Shown here: piece after piece, positions 1 to 12,555 of the stretch
Position numbering within the stretch: position 1 is the first letter of the stretch
Layout of the letters: each line of letters opens with the position of its first letter
From: Taenia hydatigena
Lineage: Eukaryota; Platyhelminthes; Cestoda; Cyclophyllidea; Taeniidae
Direction: 5' to 3'
DNA: 64,000 nt
Assembly (NCBI GenBank): GCA_036345935.2
Contig: JADWOT020000005.1
Coordinates: forward strand, 6,877,960 to 6,941,959
Program-made: the position numbers and the translations under genes
Notes under the pieces: generated by a model
Seen by the model: only the letters and a program-made list of their open reading frames with translations
Told to the model about the DNA's origin: nothing
The model's database searches: none

Positions 1-2068
1 GGAAGTCTCTATCCTATATCTATTTCTGTACTCCGCTGTTTATTCTCGCCATCAGATAATGCCTAATATGCTTAATCAATGTAAAAGCGGTGGAGAGTTA
101 ACACCGGGTTGCGTTCTTCCTAAACTATTTCGTGTGGCTAGTATTATGTGCCCTTGATCCAGTTCGTTCCCCTATAAGAGTACGTCACCGACTGCTGGCT
201 TTCAGACTACAGTGTTCGGCGCAAGCGGCCTAGCCTTTGGTTCCAAATCAAGTAGTTGCATCTAAATACCTCACCATTTCAATTCACCCGATTCTTGATT
301 GTAAAACTCATTTTGAGATAAGAGTACTCAGAATGATTGGCTTGCAACCTGGAAAAGTATGATAAGGGCTATGTATTCATAGCCATGCACGTTTGGGACA
401 ATGTTTGCATCAGAAATTCCACCTTTCCCTGCTTAAGTAAGCCTCTACTTCGACATAGCTTTAAGTAATCAAAGTGGCAACAATTTTAACTGTAGACGAT
501 TGAAGCGATGTATAAGTTCCTTTTTTAATTATTCGAGACATAGCTAGTTTGCTAAGCTAAGTGTCACTTGAATCTAATAGACCCAAATGTTAACCTTAGT
601 ATTTCCTCTCGTTTATTGGTGGATTGATTTACCTTTCTTCTAGTTCTTTAAGGAAATGAATCAAAATAGCAGCCTATGCAACGCATTGTAGTACAGGGAT
701 TGTGCAGCACATTTTAAGCACTGAAAGGGTGTTGTTCCCTGTGTAGCATTGACACTATTAACAATCTGAAAGCCGTTAAATGCAGAGTCCCAAATGAATA
801 AGTTTTTAAGAAGTTTTATGGGATCAAACAAATGAGAGGCTGTTTTTACTCCACTCAACCAGCAAACAAGCACAAACACAGAGAAGTAATTAAGTCAATG
901 GGCAGTCTTAGGTGAAATCGAATGTATTACTCGCGATTGTTTTAGTGCAATCATTCCTTAGTGGGAAGTCACAATGCGAGCCTTTAACTCTTCGGTGTCA
1001 TGGCTAGGTACCCGTATTATGTGCTAAATCCGAAAAACCTCACTTCATCAGACTTGAATCTTGTATTTCGATCATATTACCGCATTTCTGCATTCTTCTA
1101 ATGCAGATATGATATTCAACACAACAATTGTAATTAATACCGAATACCAGGACCACATTAAGAAATATCCTTTTCCCAAAAACCTGCTTCCAAATACAGA
1201 CAGGTGGGAATGTCCTCCCATAAGGATTCAGGCATAAAATACAGGCATTGATCAGAGAGAAGGCCTCCAACGCGCACAAAGTCATGTGCCTCACCTTGGA
1301 GATGAAATACCGCTGATTTTAGTGCCCTTCAGGTTCACTGCCTTTATTGGTCGCCTCAAGGTCAGAAGGCAAACTTGCATGCAGCGAATGCATGATTGGT
1401 GCACATAAACACTCGAATCTTAACTTGCGTCAGGAATTCCGTAGATCACGTGATTTTTGCACTTCGAAGATAAATTATTCCTACTGTTTCAAAGCAGAAA
1501 TGCACGAAATTTTCTTAAGATTATGATCACTTTAGAGAGGAATCGTGGTCCTAAAATGCTTATCAAGGTAAAAAAAAGCTCCACAATCGCCTACTTAGCA
1601 GCTTTAGTTTTCATGTAGGGATTACGTCTTAGATAGAAATGATAAAAATGGGTTTATAGACTGCACCTATTTTTACAAATACTCTCCGAAATTTTCCCAT
1701 TTCTTTTGTTACTTTTATTCAGTGCATAGGAAATCTAAGTAGTGGCCATTATATTGACGCATAAATCATGCTGCTGACTGCAGTAATCCAAGCAAGGCGC
1801 ATTGTGAAGTTGCGGACTGCTCCAAGGAATATGGCCCAACTAAATGTTGGAGTTTCATACATCAGTTTGACCTAAAACAACTTAAAATGTCACGTGGGAT
1901 TCGATTAACCATGCGTGACTAGCCCTTTTTCAATTGTGATTAGTTGATTTGGGCTTAAAAGATGCAAGAACCTATGGCGCTGCTGGCAGAGGTGCTCAAA
2001 TGAGACCTCAACAAATTAAAAAAGTGAAACACTAAAAAGATGCATTGTTTTTTTTTGGAAAATGTGTA
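1..2068. other. Intergenic or intronic DNA, no gene recognised
   Basis: AT-rich sequence. Short open frames at 661-879 and 1040-1294 (minus) show no recognisable motif. Near 1290-1350 minus all three frames are open for about 150 bases beside a donor-like AAG/GTGAGG, so an exon cannot be excluded, but no frame is favoured. Confidence 0.4.
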
Positions 2069-2256
2069 TATAGCTTCCTGAGGCTCGTCTGAAGGCGAAA
2101 GAAGGCAAAATACCAGTGTAGACCATAAATGTTCAACAGACGGAAAAAAAAGTGAGCCGATGGCATGGCTCGGAGGCCAGCCTACGCGAACAGGGCAATA
2201 TGGCCACCTCTGTGACTCTGATCGAAACCTGCAGTCCAACCAAACAAAACGTTGCA
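2069..2256 (-). mobile_element. Solo LTR of a TRIM element, with 5-bp target duplication
   Basis: This is a 188-base copy of the family LTR on the minus strand. Read on that strand it starts TGCAACG and ends AGCTATA, close to the usual TGTAATAC start and GACGCTACA end. It contains the family core (minus strand: cagaggtggccatattgcc). GTGTA lies directly on both sides (2064-2068 and 2257-2261), so it is an integrated element reduced to one LTR by recombination. Confidence 0.85.
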
Positions 2257-2424
2257 GTGTATGACCTTGAGCTACAACACCAGATTTCAAGTTTGTACTC
2301 AGTCAAGTTAAAATAGTACTTCTTTATTGAAAGAGCTTCATTGTAATCATATTTAGCAAGATTAAAGCTAAAAAAGTAGACCAAAATAAAGTCAATTATT
2401 GACAAGGATAGGACTGTTATGACT

Positions 2425-2555
2425 GTGGGTTTTCGGTTTCGGTTACAGAGGTGGCCATATTGCCCTAGCCGCGTGGGCTCGCCTCTGGATCATGCCAGCA
2501 GCCGTATTCCCTCTGTATTTTGTCTTCTTTTGTCTTCAAGGCAAGGACATTAATT
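2425..2555 (+). mobile_element. TRIM LTR fragment, 3' truncated
   Basis: The segment carries the LTR core (ggttacagaggtggcc and following) and the tcttcttttgtcttcaagg block, but stops before the GTCTCGGGACGCTACA end. No target duplication was found. It lies 170 bases from the opposite-strand solo LTR at 2069-2256. Confidence 0.7.
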
Positions 2556-3880
2556 ATCTTCAGCCACTCCGACCTTTCACAGCAATAGCCATTCACGATT
2601 CCTTTTAATTATCTAGGCAAAGTGTTAAAAGTACGGAGCAACGAGAAGAAGCAACGGATTCCCATGGTAACTAGTAAGAAGAGGATTCAAAATACTAAAA
2701 GGAAATTTGGTTCATTTAACTGAATTTGTTGAGTTAGTGAATGCTCGTCCACTAAATCGCAAATCGTCATGAACAAGACTTCGGCCTTTAATTGATGATG
2801 GTAACTATATTACAAATGCTAATATTATCAGAATCGGTTGAGTGAACCGCTAGAGCTTGTCTCGATCTGGTTGGATGCATGAGCGCCTTTTTTGCCACAA
2901 AATTCGGTCAACCACTCTGCTTAGATAGTAAATGCACACACCCTACGATTAGGGGAAAATGAAGTAAAGAAGTAAGTGAGTTTATAGAAAAAAGTCTCGT
3001 AAGTCCAGCTTTCACTGTGTTTGGTTCACCAGTGCTAAACAAAATACACAAACGTAACCTTCCTCAGCACCAACAGTTCACCGAGAAGGCAACATTAATG
3101 GCTCCGTAAACTAACGCTAAAAAATACGAGGAAACTTGCAACCCTTAAGACAGTAAACATTCGTTTCTTAGTGGAAGTCTAAACAATCAGGCCAAACAGC
3201 ACACATAACCAGGTGAAGGAATTTAAAATGATTTCAGACTAGTAAACAGTTTCTAAAAAGTCTGATCTGGTTGGTTTTAGATCCCTCATGATCGCAAATG
3301 AAGTAAAGCGGTAAAATCATGACTAGTTGTGCGTCACAAAGTGAATGCTTACATTTCTCCTGAAATAAAATCAGGATTAGACAAAGCTGTTATTTTGCAA
3401 ATTTAAGCAACGACTCCGCAGAGCATATGGATTAAGTTGCATGAATAAACTCCAAAAATAGCCTTTTGAACGGCGGCCTTTGGCTTTGCAAAATTAAACA
3501 GGGCCTTTTCCAATTAACTCATTGTGTTGCTGCCCAAACCGTCTGCGTTATTTAATTCCTTTACCGAATTTTACAAGAGTCATTGCTTTGAATAAATCGC
3601 ATAAAGGTCGTGGCATCCAAACCTATCAGTGCCTCTCATCCGTCCCCGGAATACAACACCTGCCACTAGGGTCCGAGACAAGTTGTGGAGGGTTTAAATG
3701 AGCTGAACCCGTTTCTCTTTTGTGTACGTCCTATTGTGTGTAACTGCTATTCTATGATTATATTTTAACCACAAAATTTCTACTACCGGATGCGTAAAAC
3801 TAGAACAGTTTTCCGCAAACAATTGTTTCACCTATCAATGTTAGTCATTTTTAAGCAGTTCAGTTGCATTAGCTTAAAAT

Positions 3881-4065
3881 TATGCTTTGTTTGTTGGAAC
3901 TGCCGGCTTCGGCTTCGGTCACAGAGAGGTGGCCATATTGCTCTGGCCGCCTGGGCTGGCCTCCGGGCCGTGTCACCAGTTCCATTCCCTCTGTCTACTG
4001 AATAGATATATTCTGCCCTAAAATTTTGCCTTCTTTTGTTTTCAGGGAAGTCTCGGGACGCTACA
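3881..4065 (+). mobile_element. TRIM solo LTR, older variant
   Basis: Nearly the whole LTR is present, from tatgctttgtttgttggaac to gtctcgggacgctaca. The 5' end is the TATGCTTTG variant also seen near 39105. No matching 5-bp flanks were found, so the insertion is old or the end is rearranged. It lies about 700 bases upstream of the glutamine synthetase start. Confidence 0.75.
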
Positions 4066-4719
4066 CTCCCATTGTGATGGCTAGGAGCATCATTAACTGT
4101 GTTAAATTGTAATTTGCATTACAGCGATTCTTGGAAAAAAATGGTTGGCATAAATATTGCAGAATTTTAGATGCATTGATCTTATGTCTAGGATTTCTTA
4201 AGTACTTTTATGATGTTTTGTATGAAAACCAATCCTTTCGGAGAGAAGAGAAATTGTGAAAAAGTCTGCGGGTTCTGTAAGCATTAAGTTAGCCAAGCTT
4301 GAAAAATAGCATCATTGAACTGGACCTAAAGTCCATTATTATAGTCACTTGTTTACTATAGCAATTGTTCAAAAGCGAATGACTTTAACAAGCACGTAGT
4401 ATGAGGCTTTTACAACTCGGTTAAAATTCAAAACCAGTCCGTCAAACTCCCATTAATAGTCTTAAGATTTTTGGGCTGTGAAGAAAGAATGGTGGTTGTG
4501 GGCAAGCATACACTTTATTATTTAAAACAAAGTTTGAGCCTTTAAACAAGATGTGCAGCTAGTAAAGAGCCGCGTTGCTTTTGTTACGCCTAATTCGTCT
4601 CCATTTGTGTGTGTTCGATTGACGAAGGCTGCACCAATCATCGCACGAACTGAAGGTCACAGCTTGGGGAGCAGATTGGCCGTCCCGTAAGTCACCTTCT
4701 GGACGCATGGTGGCTAGCA
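4066..4719. other. Region upstream of glutamine synthetase
   Basis: No coding frame is supported here. A 65-codon minus-strand frame at 4559-4756 is taken as chance. The stretch presumably holds the glutamine synthetase promoter. Confidence 0.4.
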
Positions 4720-4724
4720 TATAA
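4720..4724 (+). promoter_or_regulatory. Candidate TATA box of glutamine synthetase
   Basis: TATAA within gcatataagg lies 38 bases before the ATG at 4762. That is close enough for a very short 5' leader, if the leader is not spliced. Motif and position are the only evidence. Confidence 0.35.
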
Positions 4725-4761
4725 GGAAGGCGCAACAGTCGCATCGTCATAAGCAAGCACG

Positions 4762-6227
4762 ATGGCTTACGCAGTTAACAGTGCTTTGGATAAAAAATCC
4801 CTTCTCCATCGATACCTCGAATTGCCCTCCGAGAAGGGGCAGTTCATGGCCACCTACGTATGGATCGATGGATCTGGCGAAAATGTTCGCTGCAAAACCA
4901 TGACCCTCTCGGAAGAACCCAAATCCGTCAAGGGTGAGCTTTCTATAGGCTTAGTTCAGCGAACATGAGTAGTACACTTTGGCTGAATTCTGGCTTACTA
5001 TTAAATGAAACAAAATCCTATCTACTTAGAAGTGTCACTTCGGACTAATCAAACCAACGCTTTGTATTAGTTTTATGTAGCAAACATTTCATAAATTTTT
5101 ACCTCATCCAAACTAATGGACAATGGTCACCTTTCAGATTACCCCATATGGAACTTCGATGGTAGCAGCACAGGCCAGGCCGAGGGCTCCAATTCAGATG
5201 TCTACCTCTATCCAGCTGCAATCTTTCGAGATCCATTCACGCGTGGCAACAACAAACTCGTTCTCTGCGAAACCTATACCTATGACCAAAAACCCCATGG
5301 TAGGTTTGGTACAGGTGAAAATGTAGCAATGTAATTTTATTTTAATCGGAGTTAATTTGGCTTAATTCATTCTCTTGAAAGCCAGCAACAAACGTCGGGA
5401 ATGCGTCGAGGTCATGAATAAGGCCGCGGAGGAGAAACCTTGGTTCGGAATTGAGCAGGAATACACCTTCCTTGATGTCGATCAGTATCCTCTGCTATGG
5501 CCCAAAAACGGCTTCCCAGCGCCGCAGGGCCCCTACTACTGTGGTGTAGGAGCTGACAGAGCATTCGGTCGCGACATTGTACTTGCTCACTATCACGCCT
5601 GCCTCTACTCGGGCATCAAGATCGCTGGCTCTAACGCGGAGGTGATGCCTTCCCAGTGGGAGTTTCAGATTGGACCTTGTGAGGGGGTGGACGCAGCTGA
5701 CCACCTTTGGATGGCGCGCTACCTTCTTCACCGCGTTGCTGAGGACTTTGGTGTCGTAGTTACCTTCGATCCCAAGCCCATGAAGGGCGACTGGAATGGG
5801 GCTGGTGCGCACACGAACTTCTCAACTCTGTCAATGCGCACACCTGGAAAGGGCATAGAGTAAGTTAGGGTGTAAAAGTTGAACTTTACGCTCCTAAGTC
5901 TTCATTAATTAGCTTATTATGCACTTCTTTTTGTGCTTTTATAGTGTTATTACGACAGCTATCGAAAAACTGGCACTTGCTCACGATGAGCACATCAAGA
6001 ATTACGATCCACGCGGCGGAAATGACAACAAGCGTCGGCTGACGGGTCGCCACGAGACCAGCAGCATTTACGACTTCTCCTCTGGTGTAGCCAACAGAGG
6101 GGCTAGCATTCGAATCCCTCGCCAAGTGAGCGAGAATGGCTACGGCTATCTGGAGGATCGGCGGCCCTCGGCAAACTGCGATCCATACACAGTCACTATG
6201 TTGCTCGTCAAAACCACTTGTTTTTAA
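4762..6227 (+). CDS. GLUL: Glutamine synthetase (glutamate-ammonia ligase), 4 exons
   Basis: The enzyme makes glutamine from glutamate, ammonia and ATP in the cytosol. Exons are 4762-4933, 5138-5299, 5382-5859 and 5945-6227. All junctions are GT-AG and all phases agree, giving 364 residues, close to the usual animal length of about 373. The family landmarks appear in order: the beta-grasp motif [10 protein letters not shown] (about residues 62-71), the catalytic block WFGIEQEY with glutamates near 136 and 138, [15 protein letters not shown] with glutamate near 205, the ATP-binding loop [15 protein letters not shown], then [10 protein letters not shown] and [15 protein letters not shown] near the C-terminus. 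The start is the first ATG of exon 1, with TATAA 38 bases upstream. Introns are short (82-204 bases). Nothing looks broken. The last residues (LVKTTCF) differ from most animal proteins. Confidence 0.97.
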
Positions 6228-6803
6228 ACTCCTTTTTATAACAACATTCATTCCATTCCTGTTTCTTCCATTGTTCAGACTGTTTCACTTTTGGTCGCGC
6301 TTTTTTATCTGTGTTTTGTGTACCCATACAGGCTCTTCATCTTGTTGTTCACGCATATAAATACAAAATTCAGCGCCGAATTGTTCTTATTCACTAACTA
6401 TCTGCAGTCGATGAGATTAAATTTGGGAACCAGTGAGACAAAATACACGCATGGAGTGACGCTGACATAACCAAAAGTTCATTGTTCTCAGCACAACTTT
6501 TTAGTAAATTATTTTATGTAACACCGAAGATGCCAATTAAACTTATTATGCAGACGTGATGCGTACACAACTATCATTCGAAAAACAAATTGAAATTGAT
6601 GTTAATTTCGAACTTATCTCCCACCAATCATCTCCAATGTATTTCGGATATTAAATGGATTAAATGATTGGTTAAATTGATAGTTAAAAGTTGATTGGGT
6701 GGCCAACAATCCAACCACGGAATCAAAAATTGCGAGAATTAGTTTATTTTTCGACCTGTAATGTTCTGTAGAAAATCAGGATCATTGTGTAATGTTCATT
6801 AGA

Positions 6804-6809
6804 AATAAA
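6804..6809 (+). promoter_or_regulatory. Candidate polyadenylation signal of glutamine synthetase
   Basis: AATAAA lies 577 bases after the stop codon, followed by a T-rich stretch. It is the first canonical hexamer downstream on this strand. An AATTAAA variant near 6535 is an alternative. Confidence 0.35.
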
Positions 6810-6834
6810 GTTTTATTTTCTTCGAAGCAGCGAT

Positions 6835-8884
6835 TTTTACCATGAATCGACAATTAGTCAAGAATGACTAATCCAAAATTTTGCTGCTATATAGGGTGAC
6901 TTTGTGCATTTCATAAACAAGAGGTTTTAAATAAGTCCTACATAATAATGGAAACAAACAATTTGCCTCAGGAAACAAAATCTTGCACTTTCACTAATAT
7001 TTTGAACCACCTTCAATACGTATTAAAAGGTCGGGCGGTGGACGGTTTCAAATTCCCTCACCATTTTCTGCGCACTTGTAATTCTATTCCCTCGTACATA
7101 GACGACTTTGAAAAATGAGAACTGGAGATCAGTTGAAAGTGCCCTTAAAGAAAAACGATGTTGGGTTCTTATTTCTGGAGACCAATGGTTAGCTAGATTA
7201 TGTATTTGTCCAAAACGACCGTTGGAAAATGCGTACCTTTAGCATAGTGGGATGCAATAAGTGCCTCGAACAAATTTGGTGACCACGAACTTCTCCATCG
7301 GCACATTGTTCACTCTCTGTATCAGAGGCACGACATACTCCTCATGTCACTTCCACTACAAATCTGCTTCCAGGACCACTCGCTTACTAACAAAACGGAT
7401 GCGAGAGGTGATGACGAGTTCTTTGAAAGTCGTACAGAAAATCATAATCAGTCGCAGATGTGGGCGCTTAAAAATAACGCACACATCCATATTAGGTGGT
7501 TAGAATGACTTTGCCCACTACAATATTTTGTTAGAAAGTGCTTTAATTTCACTGATTTTCAACCGTAAAGTCAATTAAAAAGCAAACTCACCGAATGAAA
7601 CTGCATCATTAAATTTTCCACCTCTAAGTGTCTTCCACTTTTCCCCGTCTAAATACTATTTCTGTAAGTTGATTTATGTGGAGGGCAAACATCGCATAGT
7701 TTCAGTTATTTTCATAAGCACAAGAACTGGGCTTTCGAACGATCCACACACTCTTGAACCAGCAAATACTGTCGTCGTCTGCGATGCGAAATAAGAGCTG
7801 GTAGTTCACCAGCGTTTGCTAATAAGTAATGTGCATTTGCACGTGACCTCGCAAGTGCATTGTTTAAACATCCATCATCTACATCGAAGACACGGCGTCC
7901 TATTCATGCCACTTCCACTACAAATCCGCTTCTAGAGGGACTTGTGTACTTACCAAACAAAGCTGAGAGGTAATCACGTGGATTTAAAGGAACCTATGAA
8001 AATCATATTTTTTGATGTGATAAGATGACTTTGTCCACTTCAATCCTTTCATCAAAAGTGTTTTAATTTCACTAATTTTTGCCTATAAAGTTTGCAGCGC
8101 AGCAAACTGATAGAATACAAATTCATCATGAAATTTCCACCTCTAAGTGTCTTTCACTTTCCCTCTTCTAAATACTACTTATGTGAGTTGCTTTATGTTG
8201 AGGAAAGATGCGGCATAGTTTTACTCATTTTTATAACCAAAAGAGCTGGGCTTTTAGGCGATTTCCACATTCCTGAATTACCAAACACTTTCGTCCTCTG
8301 TGACGCCGATTAAGAGTTGGTAGTTTGCCAGCGTCTGATAAGAGATAAAATGCATCTTTACGTGACCATGTAAGTGTCAAGTAGGCCATTAATTAGCAGT
8401 TAGTACCTTCAGCGCAACTGCTGGTGCAGCCGCGTGACCAAAGCATGCTGGCGTAAATACCCGACTGGTTTGCGTCAACAATAGGTCGGGAATGTGGCAG
8501 CACTCGCGCAGTACCCAACTAACAGCCGAAAATGCACCGAACCAAATAACCATTGGTTTTGCTTGAAAGAACCTAACTGCGCAGAATATTACCAAACTGG
8601 AGGTGGGATATGTATGACCTCCTCATGCAGAAGGTAGCGGTTCTTTAAAGCAACTCAAAATGTTTGTTTTCATTGACATGATTCGACTTAAGCGGTTATT
8701 CTATTGCTAGGTTTTTAAAAGCAATGACTCCCTTTTAGATAAAAAGTGGAAATTATGAATAGCAAAAGTATGCGTTGTAGAAGTAACTAGTTTACTAATA
8801 ATATTAAAGAAAAAAGAGGGTGGTTTCTCTTTTAAAAGTTTTTGGTTTCATACATAATCTCATTTAATTCGAACTAAAGGCTTT
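6835..8884 (+). repeat. Tandem array A, unit 1
   Basis: First of three direct copies that follow glutamine synthetase. Anchors shared with units 2 and 3 include a block with ttgaaccaccttc, one with cttccactacaaatc and one with cgggaatgtggcagcactcgc. This unit is longer because it has an inner duplication: 7290-7860 resembles 7880-8350. The stretch 7900-8520 is nearly identical to 9380-10015 in unit 2, which points to a recent copy or gene conversion. No coding gene is recognised. Confidence 0.8.
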
Positions 8885-10474
8885 TATCATAAATTGGCAG
8901 CTAATCATGAATGGATGATCCAAAATATTGCTGCCATTTGGTATAACGTCACTTATTTCGTAAACAAGACGTTTTTGAAGAAATGCTTAATAATAGCAAA
9001 AAGAACACAATCTGCCTTAAAAGATAGCATATAACACTTTTGCTAACAGTTTGAGCCACCTTCGATACATATAATTAAAGGTCTTCAGATGGCAGACACT
9101 TTCAAATTCACTCACTACTTTCCGCATACTTGTAATTCCATTTCCGAATACCTAGACTGATGAGAAAAATAAGTACTGGCGATTAGTTAGAAGCGTTTGT
9201 ACAGGAAAAGTTTTGACTAATAATTTTTGGAGACCAATAAGTAACTGGATCAGGTATTTAATGCAAAAGACTGCTAATGCGTATGTTTAGCAATAACGGA
9301 ATGCAGTAAATGCTTTGAACAAATTCGCTAACTTTACAAACTTCTGCATTGTTTAAATATCCATCATCTACATCGAAGACACGGCATCCTATTCATGCCA
9401 CTTCCACTACAAATCCGCTTCTAGAGGGACTTGTGTACTTACCAAACAAAGCTGAGAGGTAATCACGTGGATTTAAAGGAACCTATGAAAATCATATTTT
9501 TTGATGTGATAAGATGACTTTGTCCACTTCAATCCTTTCATCAAAAGTGTTTTAATTTCACTAATTTTTGCCTACAAAGTTTGCAGCGCATCAAACTGAT
9601 AGAATACAAATTCATCATGAAATTCCCACCTCTAAGTGTCTTTCACTTTCCCTCTTCTAAAATACTGCTTATGTGAGTTGCTTTATGTTGAGGAAAGATG
9701 TGGCATAGTTTTACTTATTTTTATAACCAAAAGAGCTGGGCTTTTAGGCGATTTTCACATTCCTGAATTAGCAAGCACTGTCATCCTCTGTGATGCCGAG
9801 TGAGAGTTGGTAGTTTGCCCGCGTTTGATAAAAGATAAAATGCATCTTTACGTGACTATGTAAGTGTCAAGTAGGCCATTAACTAGCAGTTAGTACCTTC
9901 AGCGCAACTGCTGGTGCAGCCGCGTGACCAAAGCATGCTGGCGTAAATACCCGACTGGTTTGCGTCAACAATAGGTCGGGAATGTGGTAGCACTCGCGCA
10001 GTACCCAACTAACGGCCGAAATTCCACCAAAACAGATTATTACTGCCTCTACCCGAAAGAACGTAACAATAACAGTAGGGTCCAAATATTCTTGCAAATT
10101 TTACATGCCAGCCCTTTTTAAGATCACTGAGTAGAACCTTCAGCATCAGCAGTAGATTACTTGAACATTGAAGAAAGCACTTTTAGAGGTGGTATGTACT
10201 CTCGCAGCGGATAGCGATATCGATGGGCAACATTAAATGCGACCACGTATTTCAAGCTCATCCTTGTTCAAGTTAATTCAAGAACTTCTTAAATTGCTAG
10301 GTTTTTTAGAATAATGACTATTTCTATATGGAATCGAAAGATATGAATAGCAACAGCATGTGTAGCAGAAGCTACTAGTTTTTTAATTATATTAAGAAAT
10401 AGGAAGGCAATTCCCCTTTCAAACATTTTAGTCTTACACATGGTGCTTATTTTGTCTCATTTAATTCAAACTAA
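8885..10474 (+). repeat. Tandem array A, unit 2
   Basis: Second direct copy, about 1.59 kb. From about 9380 to 10015 it matches unit 1 almost base for base, while its flanks have diverged more. It contains the conserved 130-base core at 9885-10015. Confidence 0.8.
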
Positions 10475-12060
10475 CGACTTTTATCATAAATTAGCAACTT
10501 ATCATGGGTGACTTTTTCACAAGTGTCCTTCTGCTTAGGGCAATTTTTGCGTGTTTTGCAGTCAAACAGTTTTTGTAGAAATGCATAACAATGGCAAAAG
10601 GAACAAAATCTGCTTCGAGAGACAGAATATTGCACTTCTGCCAATAGTTTGAACCACCTTCGATGTATAATATAAGGTCAGCCGGGAGCTGATTTCAAAT
10701 TTCCTCACTACTTTCTGCGCGTTTGTAAATTTGTCTCCTAACACTTATATTGACTTGTAAAATGAGAACTGGAGATCAGGTAAAAGTGTTTACATGGAAA
10801 AGAAATGTTAGTTTCTTTTCATTTCCGGAGACCAGTAATTAGATAGATCATGTATTTATTGCAAACAACTGTTGATAATTGCGTATTTTTAGCAATAATG
10901 GGATGCAATAAGTGCTTTGGACGAATTTGCTGACTATCCAGACTTCTGCATCGTCACACTATTTACCCTCCACATCGAAGACACGGTGTATTCTTCATGT
11001 CAACTCCACTACAAATCTGCTTCCGAGGCAACTCCCATACTTACTAAATGAAACCAAGAGGTAATCACGATTTTTGAAAAACTGTGCAGAGAATCATAGA
11101 CAGTTGCGGAGGTGAACACTGTAAAGCAATGCATTCATCCCCAACGATTCAATCTTTTGCTACAAAGTGTTTTAATTTCATTAATTTTATCCTATCCTGT
11201 CAGCAGCAAAGCAAATTAATCTCATTTAATCTCCATTTATCTTTCAGTTTTTTCCGCCTTGAGTGAATTTGTGTGGAGTACAAACATCGTATATTTCCAG
11301 TAGCTTTCATAATCACAAGAGCTGGACATTTGAGCGATTTCCACATCCTCGAATTAGCAAACACTGTTGTCCTCTGTGATGCCGAGTAAGAGTTGGCAGT
11401 TTACTAGCGTTTGATAATAGATAAAATGCATCTGTACGTGACCATGTAAGTGTCAAGTAGGCCATTAATTATAAGTTAGTACCTTCAGCGCAACTGATGG
11501 TGTGGTCGCGTGATCAAAGCATGCCAGCGTAAACACCCGACTGGTTTGCGTCAACAATGGGTCGGGAATGTGGCAGCACTCGCGCAGTACCATAACAACA
11601 ACAATTGGAATCCCACCAAACCTACTTACCACTGCATCTACCTAAAAGAACGTAACAATGCCAGCACAGTCTAAAAATTTGTGCAAGTTGTACTTGACAA
11701 AATTTAGCGTCAACAATGGGTCACTTTGACATTGAAATATCGACTCCCTAGAGATGGCAGACACCCTCGCAATCACGCAGAATGCTTCAAACTAAGGAAG
11801 AGAGATGCACGACCTCCTCATGCAGAGGACAACGATTCTGCAAAGCAACTCTAAATGCGTGGTTGCATTCTCACTTCATCCCTAATTTCATTTAATTTCT
11901 GTAGTCCTTCTATTGCTAGGTATTCGAGATTAGTGCCTCATTTTTGGATAAAAACAGGAGACATGAATGGCGAAAGCACATGTAGTAGAAATTACCAGTT
12001 TATTAGTAATGGTTGGGAAAAAGAAAGTGGTTTCTCTTTTAAACACTTTGGTTTTACACA
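10475..12060 (+). repeat. Tandem array A, unit 3
   Basis: Third and most diverged copy. It carries the shared core at 11475-11600 and the shared 3' block with attgctaggta at about 11912. It ends close to the 3' end of the minus-strand RSPH14 gene. No gene was recognised. Confidence 0.7.
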
Positions 12061-12525
12061 TAGCTGGTGTACATTATGATGCATATCAAGTAGTACTGAA
12101 TGCTGTGCTGCGGCAAGTGTTCGCGCCCGAACTTAGTACTTGCAAGTGGAGAGCTTTGATATCTCCGACTTGTCACGACACCAAGCCTCCAGATCCCAAG
12201 GCTTCCATTTAATTACATTTGCAGCAATTTTTGCGTGTTTTCTAACTCCAGCACTTTTATCATCCATCAAACATTCGATCTACGTAAGTAAACTCACTGT
12301 AAAAATTTTAAAAAAACACCAAAACATCCAGCTTGAGAATTTAAATTAATTAAAGAAAAAATTGCAGTTTAATAAAGACCATTAACTTTTGCCCATTTTT
12401 TACAAGTAAATCAGGTAACACCAGACTGCAGTTATGCTGTATTTAATGCAAAAATGGCGCAAATTCTTATTAATATTTATTGGGATCGATTTTAACAACA
12501 ATAAAGAGGATCTTACACTTTATCA

Positions 12526-12531
12526 TTTATT
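12526..12531 (-). promoter_or_regulatory. Polyadenylation signal of RSPH14
   Basis: AATAAA on the minus strand, 25 bases after the proposed RSPH14 stop codon. It supports that stop as the true gene end. Confidence 0.6.
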
Positions 12532-12555
12532 CCATTAACGCAAAGTTAACACTTT

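Noticed and set aside
1040..1440. Possible minus-strand exon near 1290 with a GTGAGG donor
   Set aside because: All three frames are open across about 150 bases and none shows a family motif, so a coding call would be arbitrary.
8389..8595. Open frame repeated at 9879-10097, with a related one in unit 3
   Set aside because: The shared peptide is a by-product of the conserved array A core. Differences among the three copies are not biased to third codon positions.
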